Shown here one piece after another: positions 7,286-17,165 of a stretch of 64,000 bases of DNA (position 1 is its first letter; the number at the start of each line of letters is the position of its first letter). Below the pieces are notes generated by a model. That model had not been told where the DNA came from. It was given only the letters and a program-made list of their open reading frames with translations, and did no database searches. This DNA is from Nosema muscidifuracis (taxonomy: Eukaryota > Microsporidia > Nosematidae): the NCBI GenBank assembly GCA_028335825.1, contig JAIOKI010000016.1, positions 310,001-374,000 of the forward strand, read 5' to 3'. Made by a program: the position numbers and the translations under genes.

Positions 7286-9346
7286 TTAACAAATTTTATA
7301 ATTACTTCTTAAAATTTCTTTTACGATATTCAATATTTCATCTTTTTCAGTAATTTTTTGAACGAAAAAAATATAAAAAGCAAAATAAATATCTTTCATA
7401 ATAATTTGTTTTAAAAAATGTATAGAAGGTGAGATATTGTATAAATCAATTGCAGTAATTAAAATATCTTCAAGAATATCATTAGAAAAATCAAATTTAT
7501 CAACCACTGTTTCTAGAAGCATTAAAAAAGTATCGTATTTCTTTTTATTAAATTCTTCATAATTTTTATAAGTAAATCTTTCTCTAAAAAATTTCCAAAG
7601 TTTTGAATTTAACAATCTTTTTTGATAAAATTTATCACTTAAGATTATTACAGTTCTTATTAAAATAAGAACTGTGACTAATTCATCTTCTTCAGGAATT
7701 ATTGATATTTCTTCCCATAATTTAACTAACAAAGGTAAAAAGAATTTAAATTCTTTTTTATTAAGTTTTGATGATGAAATTTCCATATTATTTATAGCTG
7801 ATTCTAATGATATTTCTTTTCCAAAGTATAATTTAATAATTATATTATTAATCACTTCATATTTTATTGATCTAATATATGTACAATCTACATCAAAATA
7901 CAGAACTTTATTAAATAAATATATTATTTTTTCTCTGTTAAGTTCTTTTTTTTGATGAATCCAAATTAATCGAAAAAATTTCATAGCTACTTCTTTTTTT
8001 TGTATTTTGTGTAAAAATTTAAGACATAGATTTGAAACTAAATTTAAATTAATTTGTTTGTTGATGCTACTAATTATTAAACATCCTTCTAATAGTTTAT
8101 CTAAATTTTCTTCTAAATCTATTTGATTTATAAATTTTTCATGTATTAAAGTATTTTTATAACATAAAGATTTCCTATTACGCTTAAAAAGTGTATCTAA
8201 TTCAAAATAAAGCCAATCAGAAATTCTATCTTTATATTTTATTGAAATTTTACTTAAATTATATTTTTTTTCAATACTTCGTTTAAGTTCTGGATAAGTC
8301 AAATATATTTTAAGAATTTCAAATTCAAATTTTGGTTCTGTTATTCTATTTAAAAAAATTTCTATTTTATATTTTGATTCTGTACAAACATTTTTTAATG
8401 TTTCTTCATTAACAGGCATGAGTTCCCAAATTGGTGATTCAACTGAATATTTCTTTTGTATAATTTCTATAAGATCTTTAATTTCATAATTTTGATTATA
8501 TAAATATTTTAAATTATTCCATATTGATAAAGTAAGATTTAACTTTTTTTCTTTAGCCAGAGCTTTTATTAAATTAAAAATAAGATTATTTTTTTGTAAA
8601 TAATTTCTTAATATTTCTAATTGTTGTTCTAATTTCTTATTTATCATTTCGTATTCATCAAAAGAAAGTTTTACATTATTTAATAAAAGAACTTGAAGGA
8701 AAAAAAATAATCTATCATCATCAAAATATTTTTTACAAAGATAACTAGTCACTACAATATATTTATACTCAATTTTAGATAGTACATTAAATAATACATT
8801 TTTACCTTTATCATCTATAAATATATTTTTAGATAATAAATAATTAATTATGCTTAATCTTTCTAAATTTGATTCAAGTAAATTATTTCTATTTACTAAA
8901 TCTTTTAAATTATAATTAATTATGCTTAATCTTTCTAAATTTGATTCAAGTAAATTATTTCTATTTACTAAATCTTTTAAATTACTTGATATAATCCCAG
9001 GTAAGTATTTTTTTAGTAAATCTTCATTCAATAATAAAATAACTAATTTTTGTTCTAGAAGTTTATCATTATTTAATGTTAAATTAATAATAAAAGCTAT
9101 TAATTCTGATTTGAGTTTACAAAAATCTTCTTTAAATAAAAGTTCTGAAATTTTAGTATTTTTTATAATTTCGTTATTTTGTACAAATAATATTGAAAGA
9201 TACTGATCAAATAATTTGGAAGTTTCAAGAAGTACATCTTTTATATCATTTGTAATAAACATTCTTAGAATGTCATCAATAAGACAATTTTCTTTGTTTT
9301 TATCTTTTTTACTATTTTTGATCAACTCGATTATTTTTGAATTCAT
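7286..9346 (-). CDS. helical-repeat protein, possibly TTI1-like
   Basis: 686-residue, nearly all-helical, lysine/leucine-rich protein without membrane segments. A region about 150 residues from the end reads FFLPLLVKLWEEISIIPEED, followed by VLILIRTVIILSDKFYQKRL and WKFFRERF. This resembles the conserved TTI1 stretch (LPL-x-W-P, then 'DF...R...W'), so I suggest a TTI1-like HEAT protein, which in the family works with TEL2/TTI2 in maturation of PIK-related kinases. The evidence is weak, and a nucleoporin or vesicle tether is also possible. Residues about 122-169 consist of one 24-residue segment repeated twice, caused by an exact 72-bp DNA duplication (8841-8984). The start is MNSKII, with ACCG just upstream. 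Confidence 0.6.
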   Translation of the reverse strand: MNSKIIELIKNSKKDKNKENCLIDDILRMFITNDIKDVLLETSKLFDQYLSILFVQNNEIIKNTKISELLFKEDFCKLKSELIAFIINLTLNNDKLLEQKLVILLLNEDLLKKYLPGIISSNLKDLVNRNNLLESNLERLSIINYNLKDLVNRNNLLESNLERLSIINYLLSKNIFIDDKGKNVLFNVLSKIEYKYIVVTSYLCKKYFDDDRLFFFLQVLLLNNVKLSFDEYEMINKKLEQQLEILRNYLQKNNLIFNLIKALAKEKKLNLTLSIWNNLKYLYNQNYEIKDLIEIIQKKYSVESPIWELMPVNEETLKNVCTESKYKIEIFLNRITEPKFEFEILKIYLTYPELKRSIEKKYNLSKISIKYKDRISDWLYFELDTLFKRNRKSLCYKNTLIHEKFINQIDLEENLDKLLEGCLIISSINKQINLNLVSNLCLKFLHKIQKKEVAMKFFRLIWIHQKKELNREKIIYLFNKVLYFDVDCTYIRSIKYEVINNIIIKLYFGKEISLESAINNMEISSSKLNKKEFKFFLPLLVKLWEEISIIPEEDELVTVLILIRTVIILSDKFYQKRLLNSKLWKFFRERFTYKNYEEFNKKKYDTFLMLLETVVDKFDFSNDILEDILITAIDLYNISPSIHFLKQIIMKDIYFAFYIFFVQKITEKDEILNIVKEILRSNYKIC
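8841..8984. repeat. exact 72-bp tandem duplication inside a coding region
   Basis: Copies 8841-8912 and 8913-8984 are identical base for base. The unit is a multiple of three, so the host reading frame stays open and 24 residues (ending ERLSIINY) are doubled. Zero divergence in such AT-rich DNA implies a very recent event, or an assembly artefact. Confidence 0.9.
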
Positions 9347-9381
9347 TCACGGTTAAAAAAAAATCAATTAAAATACGATTT

Positions 9382-10239
9382 TTATTTTATAATCCATGTA
9401 TCTAAAATACGAACATATGGCAATATTAGATTGGGATCATTGAGTACATCTTTAAGATTAAGCATATTTTTCAAACTTACTTTTTCAAGTTTATTAGGAT
9501 CAATAGGTAACGAAATTTTTTGTGAATCGGGATGAACACTAAACGGCATTTTAATCAAATGATTAAAACTTTTAGTAACTTCTCTATCTAACTTTAAAAA
9601 CATTTTATCATACAACATATCAATATTAATGTCATCCAAAGTAATAGAGAACCCTTGATCAACCATATATTTACCATATTTTAATAATATTTTAGTATAC
9701 TCGTCAGAATATTTCTTCTTCTCAGTTACGATATCAAAATATTTGACAATATTTCCACGTATTTTTTCGTTAAACTTCTTTGTAAATTTATCATTGACCC
9801 AGCAATGCAAACCTCGTCGTCCTGAAAACACAAAAGAAAGACTTTTAAAACCAAGTTCGTTTGTTAAAATATAATTAAGTAGTTCTACTGACATTTTTAT
9901 TAATGGAAAACACTTCTCACAAATTGTTTTATCTTTACAACATGTTCTGTCATAATCTGTAAGATCTATATCGAAAACGAGTTCTTTTTCTATAGCTCGT
10001 TTATTTATATTTTTTATTGGCATGACATCGTACACAGCTCCCACATCAATCTTCTGTGGTACTTTATCATAAAGACGTGTTATAAATTCATCAGCTTTAG
10101 TAAAAATTAAATTTCGTACATAAAGATTATTTTCTAAGCAGAAAGATAATTCACGATATTGAGTTATATTTAACCATCGGAATAGTTTTTCAGCTGGAAA
10201 GAAGTTTTTATAATACAATTTGAGAAGTTCTGAAGCCAT
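9382..10239 (-). CDS. PRI1: DNA primase small catalytic subunit
   Basis: 285-residue archaeo-eukaryotic primase small subunit, which makes RNA primers with the PRI2 and Pol alpha subunits. The catalytic VFDIDLTDYD places the metal-binding aspartates at about residues 90 and 92. A zinc knuckle CCKDKTICEKC follows at 100-110, and the nucleotide-binding SGRRGLHCW is at 139-147. The C-terminal motif KMPFSVHPDSQKI is present. It is clearly shorter than yeast or human PRI1 (about 410-420), with trimmed helical insertions but all catalytic elements kept. The start at 10239 has TTTACCCTAATG. It lies 35 bp upstream of the TTI1-like gene's start on the same strand. Confidence 0.93.
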   Translation of the reverse strand: MASELLKLYYKNFFPAEKLFRWLNITQYRELSFCLENNLYVRNLIFTKADEFITRLYDKVPQKIDVGAVYDVMPIKNINKRAIEKELVFDIDLTDYDRTCCKDKTICEKCFPLIKMSVELLNYILTNELGFKSLSFVFSGRRGLHCWVNDKFTKKFNEKIRGNIVKYFDIVTEKKKYSDEYTKILLKYGKYMVDQGFSITLDDINIDMLYDKMFLKLDREVTKSFNHLIKMPFSVHPDSQKISLPIDPNKLEKVSLKNMLNLKDVLNDPNLILPYVRILDTWIIK

Positions 10240-10335
10240 TAGGGTAAAAATAATAACGTTTTAAATAAAAAAATGTGATAATAAAAAAATTTAATGAGTG
10301 AACTGAAAAAAAAGATCAGATTAGTTCTCAAAAAT

Positions 10336-10505
10336 AAATTTATCAAGATTTTTACCTTAGCGCAAAATATGATAATTTTATAATAAAATAAATTTATCAA
10401 GATTTTTACTTCAGCGCAAAATATGATAATTTTTTAATAAAATAACTTTATCAAGATTTTTACCTTAGCTCAAAATATGATAATTTTATAATAAAATAAC
10501 TTTAT
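10336..10505. repeat. 54-bp tandem repeat, 3.15 copies
   Basis: Units start at 10336, 10390 and 10444, exactly 54 bp apart, and differ at only a few positions. An 8-bp partial fourth unit (10498-10505) ends at the base before the stop codon of the condensin gene. The unit contains the phrase tatcaagatttttac. Confidence 0.9.
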
Positions 10506-12668
10506 TTAAGAAATTAATAAATCTTGTTTGACAATTCGCAAATCTTCTTGAGAAATAGGTTCACCATCATCAATGTTCATCAAATTATTCACATATTCAG
10601 TAAACTTCTTATTTAACCCCGATTTTTTCATAAGTTGTGTACAACAGAACAATATCTTCTTTGTTAAAATATTGTCCCATGCTCCAATTATATTAATTCT
10701 ATTAAGTACATAGAGAAACTTTTTAACTTGCTTACTCTCAGAATAATACAAATAAATATTGACACATATCTTATAAAATAATTGTTGTGTTCCATTCATT
10801 TTTTCAGAATTTTCTATAAGATATAAAATTTGATCTACGAAATATTTTTCATTTACTTCTAAATTTTCGTATACTGGACAAAATGCATCAAGTAAAACTG
10901 AACTATCCGTCTTGAAATATTCATGAAAGAAAACATTCAAATATTGATGAATTTGATCATCATCTTCAGAATAATAAAATTCAAGTGCAAATATGAAATA
11001 TTTAAGAATAATAGATGTATCATCCAACTGCTGCGACAATATTAATTTAGATCCAGGAATAATAATTGAGACGTCTTTATTTTCTAAACTATTTAACATT
11101 ACAGATTTAGCTAACGTCAAATATTTCTCATTATTAAAGTTTAAAGATAAATCAAAAATCAAACTAGAAAAATTTGAACATTTATCTTTATAAGATACAA
11201 AAATTTGAAATATTTTATCATCTTGATCCATAATAAGATAATAAAATAAACATTCCGAAATTAATTCATCAAATTCTGAATCTTTATTTTCGAAATTTAA
11301 TACTATTTCATTAATTATCGCATTTTGTATTTGATCGATTGTTTGAGAATATTTTAAAATAAGTTTGCATATTTTTAAAGAATATAAAGGATTGTTCTCT
11401 AAATTTTTATGTATCAAAGATCCAAACATTTTATCACCACTTTGTTTATCTATTTTATAAACTAATTTGACTAATTCATCTAAAATTTCATCAGGCACTT
11501 CGTTTTTTATTAATTTAAAAACGGTACTAAAAAATATTTTTTTAGATTCATCATCGAATACATCATATAAATTCAAAATAGAAAACAAAATTCTACATTT
11601 TTCAATTTTATCAGAATCTTCGTTACATTTACTAAATTCATAAACGAATTCGACAAATTTTGACAATTCAATTAAATTTAACTCATCTCTTCCTTTTATA
11701 TCTTCTATATAAGAAAGATATGTATAGTAAAAGAAAATATTTCCAAGAGATGGATCCTCAAGAATATTATTTCCTGTTATATAGCAATCAATAAGATTGA
11801 ATAATTTTTTTAGTAATTTTTCTAATTTTTTGATAATACTTGGATGATAAAAATCAGAAACTAAATTAGGAAATTCAGAAGGTAAATCATAGTATAAAAC
11901 ACAACAATTAACGAAATAATCAACACAATCTATTTCTCGTTCCGAAAAAACTCGACGCAACAAAAATATTTTTTTGTCGTGACGTAATTCTTTAATATTA
12001 ATATTTTCTAAAAACTTCTTATAAAATAATGTTCTAATTCCTAAATTAATATCAGCGCATCTGTCAATTATACAATTATAAGTTAAAATATTTACTTCTA
12101 ACTTTTCAAAGGCTAATTTTCTAATTTCATTACTTGGATCATATTTACACAAATTTTTAAATATATTTGATATTTTTGTACTTTCATTTAAATCATAATT
12201 TTGATATTTGCTCAATATCAAAATAGATTCTTTACGCACTCCTTTTTCTTTATCAAAAAGTCTTTCAGATATCTTTTCTAAAATTGTAGAATTAATTTTT
12301 TCATTGCATATATTTAAAGATGATAATATATTTAGTAAATATAAGGAATTTCTACGTACTCTTGTTGTCTTTGAATCAATAAGACCTATTAAATGATCAA
12401 ATAATGATAATATAATAGAACTTCCTTCATTAGTATAAGCTAATTCTTCAGCAAATCTTTTAATAAATAAAATAATTTTATATGGAATAGGGTATTTTTT
12501 ACAAAGCAGAATAGGATAAATTATTTGTAATATTAGATCCAAAGATTTATCTTCTTTACTGATAGATATAAATGCACTCAAATGTTCAGAAAATCTTTTT
12601 GAGTCACAAATTTGTATTTCATTAAATATTATTTGTAAATTTTGAATCTTTTCATTTTTACCTTTCAT
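10506..12668 (-). CDS. YCG1: condensin subunit 3 (CAP-G/YCG1)
   Basis: 720-residue HEAT-repeat protein. The stretch FDHLIGLIDSKTTRVRRNSLYLLNIL, then ISERLFDKEKGVRKESILIL and LGIRTLFYKKFLENI, matches the N-terminal HEAT array of CAP-G/Ycg1, the condensin subunit that with Brn1 forms a DNA-gripping 'safety belt'. It is much shorter than yeast Ycg1 (about 1,030), as expected here. An upstream in-frame ATG would add ten residues, but ACCCCAAATG identifies 12668 as the start. It ends directly against a 54-bp repeat array and diverges from a small coiled-coil gene 108 bp away. Confidence 0.8.
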   Translation of the reverse strand: MKGKNEKIQNLQIIFNEIQICDSKRFSEHLSAFISISKEDKSLDLILQIIYPILLCKKYPIPYKIILFIKRFAEELAYTNEGSSIILSLFDHLIGLIDSKTTRVRRNSLYLLNILSSLNICNEKINSTILEKISERLFDKEKGVRKESILILSKYQNYDLNESTKISNIFKNLCKYDPSNEIRKLAFEKLEVNILTYNCIIDRCADINLGIRTLFYKKFLENINIKELRHDKKIFLLRRVFSEREIDCVDYFVNCCVLYYDLPSEFPNLVSDFYHPSIIKKLEKLLKKLFNLIDCYITGNNILEDPSLGNIFFYYTYLSYIEDIKGRDELNLIELSKFVEFVYEFSKCNEDSDKIEKCRILFSILNLYDVFDDESKKIFFSTVFKLIKNEVPDEILDELVKLVYKIDKQSGDKMFGSLIHKNLENNPLYSLKICKLILKYSQTIDQIQNAIINEIVLNFENKDSEFDELISECLFYYLIMDQDDKIFQIFVSYKDKCSNFSSLIFDLSLNFNNEKYLTLAKSVMLNSLENKDVSIIIPGSKLILSQQLDDTSIILKYFIFALEFYYSEDDDQIHQYLNVFFHEYFKTDSSVLLDAFCPVYENLEVNEKYFVDQILYLIENSEKMNGTQQLFYKICVNIYLYYSESKQVKKFLYVLNRINIIGAWDNILTKKILFCCTQLMKKSGLNKKFTEYVNNLMNIDDGEPISQEDLRIVKQDLLIS

Positions 12669-12776
12669 TTGGGGTAAAAAATGAAGAATTAATCTCATGC
12701 ATAAATTATTTGTTTTGATTTCAACAAATATGTTGACAATTGAATTAAAAGACTTTTTTTTCTCAAGGGCTTTAAA

Positions 12777-12959
12777 ATGTCTAAAGAAATAAAAAATTTA
12801 AACAAAAAAATTGATATTCTGGAAAAAGAAATTGTAGATGATGTGATAAGTAATATTTCAACCATTAAAGACATAGCTCTTGAAATAGAAAATAGTCTAT
12901 TAGAAACAGAGAGAATTAAAGATGAGACAATTGAAAAATTCTACAAGTTTTGTGATTAA
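12777..12959 (+). CDS. small coiled-coil protein
   Basis: 60-residue highly charged helix (begins [19 protein letters not shown]; ends IEKFYKFCD). The heptad-like pattern followed by an aromatic F/Y-rich end resembles the layout of the tiny DASH/Dam1-ring kinetochore subunits (Dad1-like), but similarity is weak and this is only a suggestion. It lies between the divergent condensin gene and eL20, whose start is 43 bp downstream on the same strand. The usual CCC block is missing; a GGG block (aagggctttaaaATG) is at the expected distance. Confidence 0.5.
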   Translation: MSKEIKNLNKKIDILEKEIVDDVISNISTIKDIALEIENSLLETERIKDETIEKFYKFCD

Positions 12960-13002
12960 ATTTTTTAAAATATTTTTTTTTAAAAAAATTAGCCCTTATA
13001 AA

Positions 13003-13545
13003 ATGGATTTTGCTAAGAGAAATTACACTGTTCCATCATTCAAGGAATACAAATTATCAGCTTGTTTAGCACCAACTGAAAAGAATCCTCAGCCACAGAT
13101 ATATGAAGCTAATATATATGCTAAGAATCACGTATTAGCAAGAGCTAAATTTTTCAGATTATTGAATGACAAATATAAATTAAAATCAAGTAAGTTGGTT
13201 TTAATTGATTCTCAAGAAGTCAAAGAAGAAATTACAGGTGAAGTTAAGAATTATGGAATTAATTTTGTATTCAGATGCAAGAGAGGGTTGCAAAATTCAT
13301 ATAGAGAATTCAGAGCTATTTCAAGATGCAGTGCTTTGGATTTCTTATTTAGGGAAGCTGCTATAAGAATTAGATGTAAAAGAAATGACATTTTCGTTAT
13401 TGATATTAAAGAATTAGCAGATGATGAAATTAAAACTGGAAAAGTTGCAGAATTTAACCAAGAAGATCTTAAATTCCCAGTTTTCAATAAGTATGCCAAT
13501 GTCAGAGATTTATTTGTTCCAGTTGATACTGATTTAAGCGATTAA
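13003..13545 (+). CDS. RPL20: ribosomal protein eL20 (L18a)
   Basis: 180-residue large-subunit ribosomal protein eL20. Characteristic stretches are [16 protein letters not shown] near the start, [29 protein letters not shown]-like [15 protein letters not shown], and the C-terminal RDLFVP. Length matches the family (about 175). A longer frame opens at 12922, but the extra residues are low-complexity FFFKK sequence; TAGCCCTTATAAAATG marks 13003 as the start. The gene is intronless, although ribosomal protein genes are common intron hosts in Microsporidia. It converges with SmB, 9 bp apart. Confidence 0.95.
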   Translation: MDFAKRNYTVPSFKEYKLSACLAPTEKNPQPQIYEANIYAKNHVLARAKFFRLLNDKYKLKSSKLVLIDSQEVKEEITGEVKNYGINFVFRCKRGLQNSYREFRAISRCSALDFLFREAAIRIRCKRNDIFVIDIKELADDEIKTGKVAEFNQEDLKFPVFNKYANVRDLFVPVDTDLSD

Positions 13546-13554
13546 AAATTTAAT

Positions 13555-13785
13555 TTATTTTATTGTCTTATATAAATATTCAATATATTTTATATTTTTA
13601 CCTGGTATCATTATTAATCCCAAATATCTACGAGGGGATTTTAAATAGTTCTTTACATTTTTAAATTCTTCACTATCATTAATTAATACATTTTTATATT
13701 TGTCAGTTTGTAGCAAAATACCTTCAATAAAAATATTATCTTTAGTAAAAATCTTAACTTTGTACTGTAAAAATTTATCATCCAT
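13555..13785 (-). CDS. SMB1: Sm core protein B (SmB/B')
   Basis: 76-residue Sm-fold protein. The Sm1 motif covers YKVKIFTKDNIFIEGILLQTDKYKNVLIND, and the Sm2 motif reads RYLGLIMIPGKNIKYIE, matching the SmB form 'R-x-LGLVLLRGENV'. In the family SmB is one of seven proteins ringing the Sm site of U1, U2, U4 and U5 snRNAs. The proline-rich tail of larger SmB proteins is absent. The start has TATCCTTTAAATAGATGGATG; the second ATG at 13785 fits the Sm N-terminus. Together with U6 and YJU2 it indicates a working spliceosome. Confidence 0.85.
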   Translation of the reverse strand: MDDKFLQYKVKIFTKDNIFIEGILLQTDKYKNVLINDSEEFKNVKNYLKSPRRYLGLIMIPGKNIKYIEYLYKTIK

Positions 13786-14333
13786 CTATTTAAAGGATAA
13801 AAAAATAAAATTTTTCAAAGAGCTTGAATATAATTTTAAATATAATGTTGAAAAATTATAAAGAACGTTAGTTAGTCATTTATGCATACTTAAAATTGAT
13901 ATAATTTAATAAAAAAATATTTAACATGTAAACCTACATGAGTATTTTTATGCTAATGTGTGTATCAATTTTTGATAATATAATTTTAAAGCTTGTCTTT
14001 TTTTTCTAATAATATAACTTATTCCTTCATAAATTTAAAATAATATTAGCTTTTTTCTATTAACGTAACTTATTTCCATCATAAAGTTTATAACATATTA
14101 ACATAAATTTCTTGATTCATAATTTAAAATAATTTTAAAATAATACTAGCTTTCTATTAACGAACTTATTTCCATCATAAATTCAAAATTAATGACTTAT
14201 TTGAAACTAAACTCAGAAAAATTAAATCGTTTTTAATATTAAAAAATAATATTTTATATGAAAATATTTTCATTAGTTCTTTAATAATAAATTATAATCA
14301 ACCATTTATATTTTAATTTTTTATACCCCTCAT
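13786..14333. other. intergenic, AT-rich, no gene seen
   Basis: No frame with a start motif was found. Diverged repeats of a tattaacg...acttatttccatcataaa phrase occur at about 14060-14200, probably a decayed tandem array. The end carries the start motif ATACCCCTCATATG of the next gene. Confidence 0.5.
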
Positions 14334-14861
14334 ATGTCAACGAGAAATTACAAACCAGTTCGATTTATTTATATTCTTGCATCGATATTTATTTATTTTT
14401 TTAATAAACCAACAAATATTGTAAAACATACACAGAGTGCTTATAGATTATCATTAGTAAATTCTTATGATGATATTCATCCCAATACTTTTATATTAGT
14501 CGATTATACATTTAGAAAAAGAAATACTAAATTAATTAAAAAATTCATGTCGTACGGAAATGTAGCATATTTAGAGATAGATAATCTTATAAGAGCGAAT
14601 GCTTTTATTAAGATTGGGTTTGATAAATTACAAGGAATCTATTATGTTAAAAATAATAAGCAAATTTACGACTTACTGAATAATAAAATGTTAGAAACTA
14701 AAACAAACAGAGTTACTAATATAAATCCATGGGATGTTTATATATTAAGTATAATATATGGAATACGAGATATCATAATAGAAGTAGGATTATCACGAAA
14801 TTATACTAAATTCATTCTTGATATTGCATTTCGTATTATTTTGGGATCTATCAAAAATTAA
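14334..14861 (+). CDS. unknown protein with N-terminal hydrophobic segment
   Basis: 175 residues, not recognised. Residues 11-23 (FIYILASIFIYFF) form one hydrophobic segment behind a short basic stretch, so it is probably a signal anchor. The rest is basic and looks soluble, with a patch VDYTFRKRNTKLIKKFM and a hydrophobic C-terminal part (YILSIIYGIRDIIIEV, LDIAFRIILGSI). The ATG is 4 nt after a CCCC block, good support for a real gene. Probably lineage-specific. Confidence 0.6.
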   Translation: MSTRNYKPVRFIYILASIFIYFFNKPTNIVKHTQSAYRLSLVNSYDDIHPNTFILVDYTFRKRNTKLIKKFMSYGNVAYLEIDNLIRANAFIKIGFDKLQGIYYVKNNKQIYDLLNNKMLETKTNRVTNINPWDVYILSIIYGIRDIIIEVGLSRNYTKFILDIAFRIILGSIKN

Positions 14862-14921
14862 TTTTTGGTTAGATTTGTATAATTTTTACTTTCAATTGTG
14901 ACAGTGTTAATTAATTAAATC

Positions 14922-15200
14922 AATTTATTGTAAATATGTTTTAAAAAATTCTTCTATAATATTTATTTTTAAAAAATCTTCTGAATTTTTAATTTATTAT
15001 AAATATATTAAAAAATTTCTTCTAAAATATTTATTTTTAAAAAAATATTCTGAATTTTAATTTATTGTAAATATATTAAAAAATTTCTTTACATATTTAT
15101 TTTCAACCTTTTATATTTAAAAAAATCTTCTAAATTTTAATTTATTGTAAATACATTCTACAGATTTCTTCTGTATATTTATTTTCAACCTTCTTCTTTT
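14922..15200. repeat. 68-80-bp tandem repeats running into a gene's 3' end
   Basis: Units starting with aatttatt(g/a)taaata begin at 14922, 14991, 15059 and 15139. The last unit contains the stop codon (15142-15144) and about the last 20 codons of the minus-strand TIP20/RINT1 gene. The other three look like diverged copies of that coding end laid out downstream of it. Confidence 0.7.
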
Positions 15201-16857
15201 CAAATATTCCTTTTATACATTTCATAATTTCTCTACTTTTCCAATTCTTAATATCAAATAATCCTTTTAATTTTCCAAATAAACTTAATAAATCTAAATA
15301 TTCATTTTTATCTAACTGTCTACTTAGCAATATATTATCAGAAAGATAATTGTCAATCATTTCTGATCCCATCTTTTTTAATTTTGAAAAACCTTTACAA
15401 CATTTGTACTCTTCTAAAATTTTGTAAAGATCACTTACAAAATAAAATTTTAAATTAAGAACATTTTGTATGTCATTTTCAAATAAAGTCTTAATTAATT
15501 TAAAATTTTCTAAATTAAATTTACTAATCTTCATTAAAATATTATCTCCATGTATTGATTCATCCCAAAAATCAATCTTTATATTGGATTTATTTACACC
15601 TTCTAAAACTGTATCTTCTTGTTTAGTTTCTTCAAATAAAAATACAACGTATTCTTTAAAATCTTCAAATTTGTTAAATAATAATAACAAGACTTGAATT
15701 TCTTTTCTATTTATGTATCTCATACTATCAATAAATATCAAATTATATTCTAATAAATTATCTATAGGAAATTCCATATTCAAATTTAAATGTTTTCTAT
15801 TGAGATCTAAGCAATCTTTTAATAATTCTTCATAATAAATAAACCATTTGTTATAATTTTGTTTATGAATATTTTGTAATTTTAATATTATTTGATCTTT
15901 TTCTTGTTCTATAAGTTCATCCTTAAAATCTTTAAATTTATCATCTAAATTAATTTCATATTTTTTTTTAATATTAAATATGAAGACACTTAAAAAGAAA
16001 TTAAAATTAATTAAAATTTCTCTCTTCTGTCTTGATTCTATTTCTCTAATTTCTGAAATTTTTTTATTAATTAAAATTATGATATTTTTAAATATTTTCT
16101 TCATTTTTAATCCTTTTAAAGCCTTTTTTGTATTTTTAATAGAATTTTCTGAATTTGAATTACTTATTTTTTCATAAATATCAATAAATTTGTAAACTTC
16201 ATCTATTTTCTTTTCCAAATAATTAAATATCCATTCAGCTTTATCAAGTCTATTTGTTTCTTTATCAGTAAGAAAATGATATTCATACCTTTTATTAATA
16301 AATTTATTAAGACAAATATATAATAATTCTTCATCAAAGAATATTTCATATTGTTTAACAAATTTTAAAAGATAAATAATTTTATGTATTTCTTTGTTAT
16401 CTGCTATGTCATTTATAATAAGATTTTTTATATTTTCTTTTTTGTTATTTAAAAATATTTCAAGTTGATTTTTTAAATTAGGAAATCCTTCAATTCCCTT
16501 AAAAATTTCTTTGTATTTTTCAAAAGATTCGAATATTTGCAAATTATATTTACATTGTATACTGTTTATGCTTAATATTATATTATCATATTTTTTTCTA
16601 TATATTTCTGCTATATCATTATATTTATGCTCTTTATATTTTTTTATTTTTGATTTAAGTTGAATAAAAATACTTTTTTTATGTTTAAGTGTTTCTTTTA
16701 TTGTATTATAATTATTTTTTAAATTTTCTAATTTCTCTTTTAATTGTTCTATTTTAGATTTAGATTCTTGTTCTTCTAATAAAAATTTTGAATATTCTTG
16801 TTTGCATGATTCAAGTTCTCTTTCTATGCATTCTTTTTGTTTTATTAATTTTTCCAT
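15142..16857 (-). CDS. TIP20: TIP20/RINT1-family vesicle tether (Dsl1 complex)
   Basis: 571 residues. Residues 1-80 are a long coiled coil (repeated E/K/L heptads). Near residue 195 it reads YEYHFLTDKETNRLDKAEWIF, matching the family hallmark 'YHF-x-G-x-x-TN-x-x-DKPEW-x-F' of Tip20/RINT-1. The rest is a helical CATCHR-type rod. In yeast Tip20 joins Dsl1 and Sec39 to capture COPI vesicles at the ER, which suits the COPI zeta gene in this window. Shorter than yeast Tip20 (about 700). The start is marked by TTACCCTTAAATG. The 3' end lies inside a tandem-repeat array. Confidence 0.75.
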   Translation of the reverse strand: MEKLIKQKECIERELESCKQEYSKFLLEEQESKSKIEQLKEKLENLKNNYNTIKETLKHKKSIFIQLKSKIKKYKEHKYNDIAEIYRKKYDNIILSINSIQCKYNLQIFESFEKYKEIFKGIEGFPNLKNQLEIFLNNKKENIKNLIINDIADNKEIHKIIYLLKFVKQYEIFFDEELLYICLNKFINKRYEYHFLTDKETNRLDKAEWIFNYLEKKIDEVYKFIDIYEKISNSNSENSIKNTKKALKGLKMKKIFKNIIILINKKISEIREIESRQKREILINFNFFLSVFIFNIKKKYEINLDDKFKDFKDELIEQEKDQIILKLQNIHKQNYNKWFIYYEELLKDCLDLNRKHLNLNMEFPIDNLLEYNLIFIDSMRYINRKEIQVLLLLFNKFEDFKEYVVFLFEETKQEDTVLEGVNKSNIKIDFWDESIHGDNILMKISKFNLENFKLIKTLFENDIQNVLNLKFYFVSDLYKILEEYKCCKGFSKLKKMGSEMIDNYLSDNILLSRQLDKNEYLDLLSLFGKLKGLFDIKNWKSREIMKCIKGIFEKKKVENKYTEEICRMYLQ

Positions 16858-16889
16858 TTAAGGGTAAATAAGAAATTTGATTTTTTTAT

Positions 16890-17165
16890 AAAGGATATTT
16901 CTTATTGATTATGTTATTGAATGACATCTCTTAGATTATGTTATTAAATGACATATCTTATTGATTATTTATTAAGTGATATTTATTAAATATTATTTAT
17001 AAATGACATATCTTAAATATTATTTATAAAGGATATTTCTTATTGATTATGTTATTAAAAGATATTTCTTAGATTATTTATTGAATGATATTTCTTATTG
17101 ATTATTTATAAATGATATTTCTTAAAGATTATGTTATTAAATTATATTTCTTATTGATTATTTAA
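16890..17165. repeat. degenerate tandem repeats, about 27-33 bp
   Basis: The phrase ga(t/c)at(a/t)tctta(t/g)...gattatgttatt(a/g)aa recurs about nine times just upstream of the TIP20/RINT1 start. Units vary in length and sequence, so this is an older array than the others. Confidence 0.6.

Noticed and set aside
13190-13210. GTAAGT inside eL20 as a possible 5' splice site
   Set aside because: The eL20 protein reads through it with full conservation, so it is coding, not an intron.
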